Shown here: piece after piece, positions 8,653-15,607 of the stretch
Layout of the letters: each line of letters opens with the position of its first letter
How positions within the stretch are numbered: position 1 is the first letter of the stretch
Assembly: GCF_007558825.1 (NCBI RefSeq)
Contig: NZ_VLTK01000004.1
Span: 449,460-513,459 of the forward strand
DNA: 64,000 nt
Reading direction: 5' to 3'
DNA from: Brevibacterium aurantiacum
GTDB taxonomy: Bacteria > Actinomycetota > Actinomycetes > Actinomycetales > Brevibacteriaceae
The notes under the pieces: generated by a model
Database searches by the model: none
Seen by the model: only the letters and a program-made list of their open reading frames with translations
What the model was told of the DNA's origin: nothing
Translations under genes and position numbers: made by a program

Positions 8653-9155
8653 ACGAACTCAATGACGTTCAACAGCAATTCCGTCAGGCGATGGCCCACC
8701 TGGCCGCGGCCGTGAATATCGTGACCACCGAAGGAGACCACGGAAAACTCGGCATCACGGTCAGCGCGGTATGCTCGGTCACAGACTCTCCGCCCACGGT
8801 GCTCGTGTGTGTCAACCAGCGCAGTGCTGCCCATGACGTCTTCACGAACAACGGAGTGGTGGCGATCAACGTCCTGGCCGCAGAGCAGTGCGAACTGGCT
8901 CGTCACTTCTCCGGGGCGACCAAGGTTCCGATGGAGGACCGGTTCGCGTGGGACATCTGGGATGACGACACCACCGCACCGACTCTCAAAGACGCTCGGG
9001 TCGCCCTCGTCGGCCACATCCAAAGCACAATGACACAGGGAACCCACTCCGTGCTCTTCGTCGAAATCGACTCGATCCGAGTCAGGGATGAAGCAGAGGG
9101 GCTGGTCTACTACGGTCGCGGCTTCCACCGGATCAGCGAGCTGACAGCGATCTGA
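8649..9155 (+). CDS. styB: Flavin reductase (StyB/HpaC-like)
   Basis: 168-residue NAD(P)H:flavin oxidoreductase of the HpaC/StyB class, supplying reduced flavin to the two-component oxygenase encoded two genes upstream. Class features are the N-terminal FRQAMAHLAAAVNIVTTEG, ITVSAVCSVTDSPPTVLVCV, the loop NVLAAEQCELARHFSG and the C-terminal YYGRGFHRI. The start overlaps the EthD stop by 4 bp (ATGA) and has a strong AGGAGGAG ribosome site inside the preceding gene, so the two are translationally coupled. The AraC gene begins one base after its stop codon. Confidence 0.9.
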   Translation: MNELNDVQQQFRQAMAHLAAAVNIVTTEGDHGKLGITVSAVCSVTDSPPTVLVCVNQRSAAHDVFTNNGVVAINVLAAEQCELARHFSGATKVPMEDRFAWDIWDDDTTAPTLKDARVALVGHIQSTMTQGTHSVLFVEIDSIRVRDEAEGLVYYGRGFHRISELTAI

Positions 9156-9156
9156 G

Positions 9157-10155
9157 ATGAACGACAGCTCAGCCGACCGCAGCCCGGAACTCGATCTGTC
9201 GCCGAGGCGGCTGCGCGGGCAGTCACCTGAAGAGGCACTGGAAGTCGGCACCGAGCTCTACTACCCGCACCAGCTGCGCATTCGGGGAATCGGCTCTCGA
9301 TTCGAGATGCGGGCAACGGCGATCAAGGTGGGCCCATTGTCGATCGGGACGCTGAAGTACACGGCTCCAGTCACGGTCAAGACCGGCCCCTACGAAGACG
9401 CCTACCAGGTGAATATCGCGCTGAACGGTTCGTTCCGGACGTCCGCAGGGTCAGACGTCGTCGTGGCAGACCGCTCACGGTGCGCCGTCTACAGGCCCGA
9501 TGTCGATACGGCATTCAGCGGTTGGGACTCTCCCTGCACAATGTTCACCGTCAAGATCGAACGATCCGAGTTCGAACGCATCGCCGCACAGTATCTGGGT
9601 GCGGAGGTGCCCTCCCCGATCGACTTCGAACTTCCGATGACGGTTGCCAGCGGCGACGGCTCCGCATGGATGCGTTCGGTGCGGCTCCTGGCCAACCTGC
9701 ACCAACAGGGCGATGCCGGTCCGCTGCTCATCGATCGAATGGTCGAGGAGGTGGTGGTCGGCCTGCTCTGGGCAGCCGAACACTCATTTCATCGACATCT
9801 GGACAGACCATCTCCGGCGTCTGCTACCGCCCTGCGCCGCAGCAGAGATCTCATCCACGCGATCCCCGAAGAATCCCTCACCCTCGATGTCGTTGCTCGA
9901 TACGCAGGGGTCAGCGGACGATCGCTGCAGATGGCGTTTCGACGAGAACTCGGTTCCTCACCCATGCAGTACCTCAAGTCAGTGCGCCTGGACAAAGCTG
10001 CCGAAGCTCTGCGGGAGTCGAACCCACGCGATCATTCCGTCTCCGAAGTGGCCCGGCGCTTCGGCTTCTCCCACCTCGGCCGCTTCTCCTCCGACTATGC
10101 CGACCGGCATGGTGAGAGACCCTCGGAGACGTGCAGAAAGAGCTCGCACCTCTAG
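9157..10155 (+). CDS. AraC-family regulator, probable sty operon regulator
   Basis: 332 residues: an N-terminal effector-sensing domain of the type found in FeaR-like regulators (roughly residues 30-200, including VNIALNGSFRTSAGSDVVVA) and a C-terminal double helix-turn-helix (about 225-325: LTLDVVARYAGVSGRSLQMAF, split here as SLTLDVVARYAGVSGRSLQ then MAFRRELGSSPMQYL). The second HTH contains EVARRFGFSHLGRFSSDYAD. It begins one base after the flavin reductase stop, so it is the last gene of the operon and probably controls the promoter near 6967. In pathways for styrene or indole the regulator may be two-component (StySR) or AraC (iifR); this arrangement resembles the latter. Confidence 0.88.
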   Translation: MNDSSADRSPELDLSPRRLRGQSPEEALEVGTELYYPHQLRIRGIGSRFEMRATAIKVGPLSIGTLKYTAPVTVKTGPYEDAYQVNIALNGSFRTSAGSDVVVADRSRCAVYRPDVDTAFSGWDSPCTMFTVKIERSEFERIAAQYLGAEVPSPIDFELPMTVASGDGSAWMRSVRLLANLHQQGDAGPLLIDRMVEEVVVGLLWAAEHSFHRHLDRPSPASATALRRSRDLIHAIPEESLTLDVVARYAGVSGRSLQMAFRRELGSSPMQYLKSVRLDKAAEALRESNPRDHSVSEVARRFGFSHLGRFSSDYADRHGERPSETCRKSSHL

Positions 10156-10270
10156 TCTGTTGGCCTCGAGTTCTCGGTCCTCCCAGGAGCTGCTGGTCAT
10201 CTCGATCGCCATCGGCACGGTCATCGGTGCAGCGGTCGAACCCAGGGACGAGATCGTCGCCTGAGCCACC

Positions 10271-11095
10271 TCACCACTCAGGGGCAGTGAACGAAGCCTC
10301 GTAGTCCTGCCGCTGATTCTTGCGCGCCAGCAGTTGGTTAGGCACCATCGCTCCGAAGAGTCGGTCGCGGATCGCAATCGGCAGCAGATTGGCCACTGTG
10401 ACTGCCGGACCGATGAAACCGGGAACAGTGAGCTCGAACCTGGGCCGGGCAGCGGCCTTGACAACGCTTCGGGCCACCTCGGCGGGCGTGAGTCGTCTCG
10501 CAGCACCACTCGAGGTTCCTGCTGCCAGCGCCGTGTCGACGACTCCGGGCATGATCGCGGTGACCAGAACGCCGGTGCCGCGCAACTCCGCGCGGATGGC
10601 TTTGAGGTAGCCGAGCACGCCGTGCTTGGTGGCGGCATAGGTCGCCTCCCCCGGTGTCGGCAGGATAGCGCCCGCTGAGGCCACGGTGATGAGGTGGCCC
10701 CGCCCTCGCGCCAGCATGCCCGGTGCCACGGCCTTGATGCCGTTGATGACTCCGAGCAGGTTGACCTCGAGCTGTGCCCGGGCCGCTGAATCCGGCTCCT
10801 GTGCGAAGGGACCGACCCACATCAGGCCCGCATTGCTGACGAAGATGTCGATGGTGCCGAGCTCACGGGTCACATCTGCGAGGAATGCATTCAGACAATC
10901 CTGGTCCGTGACGTCGAGCCTGCTGGCGTGGGCTCTCAGCTCCGCGGCAGTCTCTTGGGCGGCGTGCAGGTCGATGTCGCCGATGGCAACCTTCGCCCCG
11001 GCAGCGCTGAACTTCGCCGCAATCTCTCGGCCGATGCCGCGGGCTCCGCCGGTGATCGCCACGACCTGTCCTGTCAATGCCTGTGTCCGGTTCAT
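10271..11095 (-). CDS. Short-chain dehydrogenase/reductase
   Basis: 274-residue SDR. The cofactor motif is TGGARGIG near residue 16; GDID at the end of the second strand favours NAD(H). Other markers are the NAG strand (VSNAGLMWVG), the catalytic Ser in TVASAGAI and YAATK. The C-terminal extension after residue 215 (FIGPAVTVANLLPIAIRDRL) is hydrophobic, as in SDRs associated with membranes or lipophilic ketones. Its ATG overlaps the stop of the flavin monooxygenase gene (ATGA), so the two are translationally coupled; oxidation of an alcohol to the ketone, followed by oxygenation, would be a coherent pair. It is convergent with the sty operon. Confidence 0.9.
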   Translation of the reverse strand: MNRTQALTGQVVAITGGARGIGREIAAKFSAAGAKVAIGDIDLHAAQETAAELRAHASRLDVTDQDCLNAFLADVTRELGTIDIFVSNAGLMWVGPFAQEPDSAARAQLEVNLLGVINGIKAVAPGMLARGRGHLITVASAGAILPTPGEATYAATKHGVLGYLKAIRAELRGTGVLVTAIMPGVVDTALAAGTSSGAARRLTPAEVARSVVKAAARPRFELTVPGFIGPAVTVANLLPIAIRDRLFGAMVPNQLLARKNQRQDYEASFTAPEW

Positions 11096-12489
11096 GCCGT
11101 CACCTTTCCTCTGCGCATTTCGCGTTCCAGTTCCAACAGATAGTGGTCGAAGTCGACCTGCATCGTGTGCCGGGGCGAATCGTAGAACGCTCGTTTGTTC
11201 CGCCGATCGTCCTCGTGCATTCGCCGGGTCACGTCTCGCCGGCTCGGCAGTTCGTACTCGCCTGTGAGAGCTTTGACGACCAGTCTGCTCTGGGCTTCGG
11301 CCAGCGGCATGACGGCACCGATCGGTTGGAGGAGACCGATGAAGAACAGGCCGGGGTGATCGGGATGGATCATGCGCTTGAACAGCGGCAGGTCATTTCC
11401 CTCGGCAGAGATCAGGTCCGGATCGAAGAAGGGAAAATTCACCCGATATCCCGTCGCCCACACGATGAGATCGGCCGGTGCCTGGCTTCCATCGGTGAAC
11501 ACCACCCGGTCACTCTCGAGTCGTTCGATGCCCGGTTTCACCGCGATCGCACCTGCGCCGAGGCGGTCCCTGATTGCGTCCGACTGCACCGGATGCGATT
11601 GGCCCGGGGTGTGCCCCGGGGCGGGCAGACCGTATCTGCGCAGACCTCCGGAGAGCAGGGCGGCCACACGCAGGCGAATGCTCGTGGCCCACCAGGGCGC
11701 CCAGCTGGGTAGGGCGATCTGATCGGCGGCCATTCCGAAGAGAGTCTTCTTCAGCACCCATTGGCCGCGGCGGATCGAGAGGTTGACGCTGCGTGCCCGC
11801 TGGGATCCCTCGACCGCGATGTCCATCGCGGAGTTGCCTGCACCGACGACCACAACATCGCGGCCCTCGAGCTGGTCTCCGCTGCGGTAGTCGTGGGCGT
11901 GGATCTGCTCGCCGTCGAAGTGGCCCGGATACTCGGGCTCGGGCCAGCGCGCATCCCAGTGGTGGCCGTTGGCGACCATCACAGCGTCGTAACGGCGGGT
12001 CTCGGTCGACGCAGTCTCGCAAGACTCTGCGGAGGTGCCGGCGCCGGTGGAACGGATGTCGACATCCCAACCGCCGTGTTCACCTCGGCGGACATGGGTC
12101 ACCTCGGTGTCGTAGGTGATCGTGTGGCCGAAGCCGAAGTGCTCGACGTAGTCGCGGAAGTAGGCATGGACCTGGTCGTGACTGGCGTAATCGGGATAGT
12201 CGGCTGGCATCGGGAAATCGGAGAAGGCCATGCGGGGACATGAGGTGTTGATCTGCAGGGTTTCGTAGCAGGCGCTGACGCCGTTGGGGTTGTCGTAGAG
12301 CCAGTTGCCGCCGAATTCGCTGCCTTTCTCGAAGCAGTCGAAGGGAACGCCAGCTGTGTATAGGGCCTTGGCGGCGGCGAGCCCCGAGGCTCCGGCACCG
12401 ATGACGCACACCCGCGGCAGTGCGGGGTTCGGTGGGATCTGGGCGCTGACCCTGGGGGCGCGATGCTTCTGTCTAACTATGTAAGGCAT
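11092..12489 (-). CDS. Flavin-containing monooxygenase (FMO/BVMO-like)
   Basis: 465-residue class B flavin monooxygenase. FAD motif VCVIGAGASGLAAAKAL with EFGGNW after it; NADPH motif VVVVGAGNSAMDI; the fingerprint FDGEQIHAHDY has Tyr where Baeyer-Villiger enzymes usually have Trp, and WATGY stands near residue 350. It could be an N- or S-oxidising FMO or a type II Baeyer-Villiger enzyme acting with the coupled SDR. I prefer the ATG at 12489 (MPYIVRQK); an in-frame ATG at 12525 would put the start inside the TetR promoter. Divergent from the TetR gene, which probably represses it through the palindrome that covers this start codon. Confidence 0.88.
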   Translation of the reverse strand: MPYIVRQKHRAPRVSAQIPPNPALPRVCVIGAGASGLAAAKALYTAGVPFDCFEKGSEFGGNWLYDNPNGVSACYETLQINTSCPRMAFSDFPMPADYPDYASHDQVHAYFRDYVEHFGFGHTITYDTEVTHVRRGEHGGWDVDIRSTGAGTSAESCETASTETRRYDAVMVANGHHWDARWPEPEYPGHFDGEQIHAHDYRSGDQLEGRDVVVVGAGNSAMDIAVEGSQRARSVNLSIRRGQWVLKKTLFGMAADQIALPSWAPWWATSIRLRVAALLSGGLRRYGLPAPGHTPGQSHPVQSDAIRDRLGAGAIAVKPGIERLESDRVVFTDGSQAPADLIVWATGYRVNFPFFDPDLISAEGNDLPLFKRMIHPDHPGLFFIGLLQPIGAVMPLAEAQSRLVVKALTGEYELPSRRDVTRRMHEDDRRNKRAFYDSPRHTMQVDFDHYLLELEREMRRGKVTA

Positions 12490-12499
12490 GTCACATAGT
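12476..12499. promoter_or_regulatory. 24-bp palindrome, candidate TetR operator
   Basis: ACTATGT (12476-12482) and ACATAGT (12493-12499) are perfect 7-bp arms around 10 bp. The palindrome covers the proposed FMO start codon (12487-12489) and lies about 40 bp from the TetR start. Its size and place suit a TetR dimer. Confidence 0.5.
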
Positions 12500-12525
12500 C
12501 TGTCATCTAAAATCGAAATTTTCAC

Positions 12526-12531
12526 TATAAT
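12526..12531 (+). promoter_or_regulatory. Perfect -10 box of the TetR gene
   Basis: TATAAT stands 6 bp before the ATG at 12538, with no ribosome site between. Transcription would begin at or next to the start codon, so the TetR mRNA is probably leaderless. The -35 region (around TGTCAT, 12501-12506) is poor. Confidence 0.6.
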
Positions 12532-12537
12532 GGGAAA

Positions 12538-13269
12538 ATGACTGATCGAGCGTCCGCGGATTCCCCTCCCACCACCTCGACGAAGCTATGGCGTGGAACC
12601 TCGCGCGCCGACCGTGATGGGGCACGCCGTCAACGCCTCCTCGAAGCTGCCCTCGAGTTGTACGGGACTCTCGGTTTCCGCGCCACCTCGATCCAGGCGC
12701 TGTGCCACGAGTCCGGGGTCTCGAGCCGCTCCTTCTACGAACTCTTTCCTTCCCGGGGCGCGAAGTCGGGGCTGGAGGCACTGTCGGCCCAGGAGGCACT
12801 CCTCGAGCAGCTCTACGTCATCCTCAATGAGGAGATCACCGAGGCCCTGGCAACGCTGACGTTTCCCGCGCATGCGACCCTTCTCGACACCACCGTCCAC
12901 GTGGTGTCCGCAGCGCTCATGCCGATGCTGAGCGACGAGCGCAAGGCTCGCGTTCTCGAGATCGAGACCGTCGGGGTCAACGATTCGCTCGAGGCAAGGC
13001 GGCGGGAGACGATGCGCACGATTGCGACCGCCGTCGATGCCGCGGTCGCCCATCTGCGCAGCGTCTATGACCTGCCGATCCGCGACACGCCCTCGGTGGC
13101 AGGTGGTGCGGACCTCACCAGCCTCATCCTCGTCGGTGGGATCACCGAAGCACTGGTCCAGCGTGTGCACACTCCCGTTGAGGAGCGAACGTCGACCGCC
13201 GAATTCCTCACCCACATCGCCGAGGTTGCTCTGCGCGCCCATGGGGTGTCTGCAACCAGCGGGGCATGA
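12538..13269 (+). CDS. TetR-family transcriptional regulator
   Basis: 243 residues with a typical TetR N-terminal HTH: RRQRLLEAALELYGTLGFRA, then TSIQALCHESGVSSRSFYELF at about residues 50-70 (the recognition helix is SSRSFYELF). The C-terminal ligand domain is alpha-helical and not assignable. The first 25 residues are a Ser/Thr-rich extension. A perfect TATAAT 6 bp before the ATG indicates a leaderless transcript. Divergent from the FMO-SDR operon, with a 24-bp palindrome between them, so it is probably their local repressor and possibly also controls the MFS gene downstream. Confidence 0.9.
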   Translation: MTDRASADSPPTTSTKLWRGTSRADRDGARRQRLLEAALELYGTLGFRATSIQALCHESGVSSRSFYELFPSRGAKSGLEALSAQEALLEQLYVILNEEITEALATLTFPAHATLLDTTVHVVSAALMPMLSDERKARVLEIETVGVNDSLEARRRETMRTIATAVDAAVAHLRSVYDLPIRDTPSVAGGADLTSLILVGGITEALVQRVHTPVEERTSTAEFLTHIAEVALRAHGVSATSGA

Positions 13270-13340
13270 CATCATGAGACCTTGATCGAACTGAACGGGC
13301 GAGAGTGTGGCCCGACCATGGGCTGGTGATCGGGGAGACA

Positions 13341-14606
13341 ATGGCTGTTTCGCAATCGCGGCTGGGGCGGGGCGCAGGCGTCGCCATCGTGGCTATCGTC
13401 TTGGCCCAATGGTTCGGAACCTCCCTGTGGTTCAGCCCCAGCGGCGCAGTCGACGGGCTCTCGGCCTGGCTCGGATCGACGCCGGGACAGTTCGGGTGGC
13501 TGATCGCGGCGACCCAGATCGGCTTCATCGCGGGAACTCTGCTGAGCGCGGCGACCGGGGTGGCCGATCGCTTCACGCCGGAGAGGATCTTCATCGTCGC
13601 CAGCCTGGCCGGTGCTGCGCTCAACTTCGCCTGGACGCTCGGGCCCTCAGATCTCGTGCTCGTCTGGATCTCTCGCTTCTTCGTCGGCGTCAGCCTCGCT
13701 GGGATCTACCCGATGGGGATGAAGATGATCGTCAAGCGGGCTCAGGCGAAGTCCGCCCAAGCATTGGCCTGGCTCGTGGCCATGCTCACACTGGGCACCG
13801 CGATGCCTCAGTTCCTCTCTGCCGTCGGTGCTTCGTTGCCTTGGCAGTCGATCATGTGGGGGTCGTCGGCTCTGGCGGTCGTGGGGGCACTGCTCATCGG
13901 GGCAATCTCCGGGCGCAGGGCCACGCAGCCGCCTCAGTCGGCACAGCCGGCGAGCGCACGGTCTGTGTCTGCGACGGCCGCCGACGATGCTCCGCTGCGC
14001 AGATTGTTCCGGGACAGGATGTTTCGCGCCGCCGTCTTCGGGTATCTGGGCCATATGTGGGAGCTCTACGCCTTCTGGGCTGTGGTCCCCACGCTCGTCA
14101 TCTCAGCACTGGCCGATCCGAGCAGCCCCACAACGCTCGCCGCCACCAGCTTTCTCGTCATCGCCGCCGGGGTCATCGGCTGTGTGGCCGGCGGAATGGT
14201 CAGCCGCAGAACCGGCAGCGCCGCAGTGGCCGCATTCGCGCTCGCCGGCTCGGGGCTGATGTGCCTGATCTATCCCCTGCTGCCCGACGTCGGCACTCTC
14301 CTCATCGCAGCCCTGGCGCTATGGGGTCTCCTCGTCATCGCAGATTCTCCGCAGTTCTCGGATCTCGCCGCAGGTCATGCTCCACCGGAGCTGACCGGAA
14401 CGGGGCTGACGGCGATGAATTCCCTCGGCTTCGCCGTCAGCGTCATCAGCATCGTCATTCTGCAGAGCCTCATTGCCGACATCGGAGTGGCCGCCGTGTG
14501 GATTCTGCTGCCGGGTCCGATCCTCGGCCTGGTGGCGATGCGACCGCTCCTGTTCAGGCGAAGGGAGACGAAACCCGATCGAGGCGCGAGAGGTCCTCGG
14601 GACTGA
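13341..14606 (+). CDS. MFS transporter
   Basis: 421-residue major facilitator superfamily permease with about 12 hydrophobic segments. Segment 1 is GVAIVAIVLAQWFGTSLWF. The central loop (about residues 195-215) is Gln/Ala/Ser-rich and polar. I take the ATG at 13341 because GGGGAG stands 5 bp upstream; an in-frame GTG at 13305 lacks this. The substrate is unknown. It may be cotranscribed with the TetR gene (71 bp between them), which would fit import of the FMO/SDR substrate or export of a product. Its last 53 bp overlap the convergent aldo/keto reductase gene. Confidence 0.88.
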   Translation: MAVSQSRLGRGAGVAIVAIVLAQWFGTSLWFSPSGAVDGLSAWLGSTPGQFGWLIAATQIGFIAGTLLSAATGVADRFTPERIFIVASLAGAALNFAWTLGPSDLVLVWISRFFVGVSLAGIYPMGMKMIVKRAQAKSAQALAWLVAMLTLGTAMPQFLSAVGASLPWQSIMWGSSALAVVGALLIGAISGRRATQPPQSAQPASARSVSATAADDAPLRRLFRDRMFRAAVFGYLGHMWELYAFWAVVPTLVISALADPSSPTTLAATSFLVIAAGVIGCVAGGMVSRRTGSAAVAAFALAGSGLMCLIYPLLPDVGTLLIAALALWGLLVIADSPQFSDLAAGHAPPELTGTGLTAMNSLGFAVSVISIVILQSLIADIGVAAVWILLPGPILGLVAMRPLLFRRRETKPDRGARGPRD

Positions 14607-15507
14607 ACTCAAGGTCCGGGGCCGCCATCAGGGCATCGAGCTGTTCGGGTGTGCTCGCCGAGACTATCGGGGCGGTGACTCCCTTGGCCAGCAGCCAGGC
14701 GAGCGCAACGGTTGCCGGTGCGACGTCATGGGCTTCGGCCACAGCATTCAGCTCATCGACGGCTGTGAGGCCATCGGCGTTGAAGTAGCCCTGCACCATG
14801 CCGCCGCGGCTGGCTCCCTCAAGGTCTGCCTCTGTGCGGTACTTTCCGGTGAGGAATCCGGCAGCCAGGCTGAAGTAGGTGAAGACACCGAGGTTGTGCT
14901 CATCGGCCAGCGGCTGCAGCTCGGCCTCGTAGTCGCGGCGGAACACGAGGCTGTACTGAGGCTGGATCGCCACCGGCCTGGCCAGGTTCTCCTGCTCTGC
15001 CACGGCCAGCCACTCGGCGAGACGGTCCTTGGAGTAGTTGGATACGGCGACATGCTTGGCCTTACCGGCACGCACGATCTCATCGAAGACTCGGGCCACC
15101 TCGGCGATGGGGGTCACCTCATCATCGCGGTGGGCGTAGTAGAGGTCGACATGATCGGTCTGCAGTCGCTCGAGGGAAGCATCGATCGCGGTGCGGATGT
15201 ACTCAGGGTCCTGCGTCTTGTGATCCGGATGGTCACCGACCTTCGTGGCGATGACGACCTTGTCCCGGTTGCCGCGGGTGGCGAGCCAGGTGCCGATGAT
15301 GGTCTCGGACTCTCGCCCGGTGTTCCCGGGCACCCATGCCGGGTAGGACTCGGCTGTGTCGAGGAAGTTGCCGCCGGCGGCGACGAACGTGTCGAGCACG
15401 GCGTGTGATCCGACTTCGTCGGCGGTCCAGCCGAAGGTGTTCGTGCCCAGGTTGATGGGGAAGATGGACAGCTTAGTGCCGGGGATCTGTAGCTGCTGCG
15501 TCATCAT
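14554..15507 (-). CDS. Aldo/keto reductase
   Basis: 317-residue NADPH-dependent aldo/keto reductase. The tetrad can be read as Asp and Tyr in FLDTAESYP, Lys in VVIATKVGD and His in DLYYAHRDD. The barrel end carries VALAWLLAKGVTAPIVSAS, the usual cofactor-binding strand. The ribosome site AGGAG is 4 bp from the second of two tandem ATGs (15504), which is the better start. Closest by eye to the YajO/Tas-like group that reduces small aldehydes and ketones; substrate unknown. It is convergent with and overlaps the MFS gene by 53 bp. Confidence 0.9.
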   Translation of the reverse strand: MMTQQLQIPGTKLSIFPINLGTNTFGWTADEVGSHAVLDTFVAAGGNFLDTAESYPAWVPGNTGRESETIIGTWLATRGNRDKVVIATKVGDHPDHKTQDPEYIRTAIDASLERLQTDHVDLYYAHRDDEVTPIAEVARVFDEIVRAGKAKHVAVSNYSKDRLAEWLAVAEQENLARPVAIQPQYSLVFRRDYEAELQPLADEHNLGVFTYFSLAAGFLTGKYRTEADLEGASRGGMVQGYFNADGLTAVDELNAVAEAHDVAPATVALAWLLAKGVTAPIVSASTPEQLDALMAAPDLEFSPEDLSRLDRVSSPFA

Positions 15508-15607
15508 GCTCCTGTATCTGCGAGAGTCGGATTGCCTGCTCCTTGCAACGATGATCGCGGGAGGATTATTTCCCCTGGTCGGCCCACCGCACCTGCGGAG
15601 GTGCTGC

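Noticed and set aside
13307..14788. A 493-codon open frame overlapping the MFS gene in another frame
   Set aside because: Its translation is Arg/His/Gly-rich with no domain, typical of out-of-frame reading in GC-rich DNA; the MFS frame has clear membrane segments and a ribosome site.
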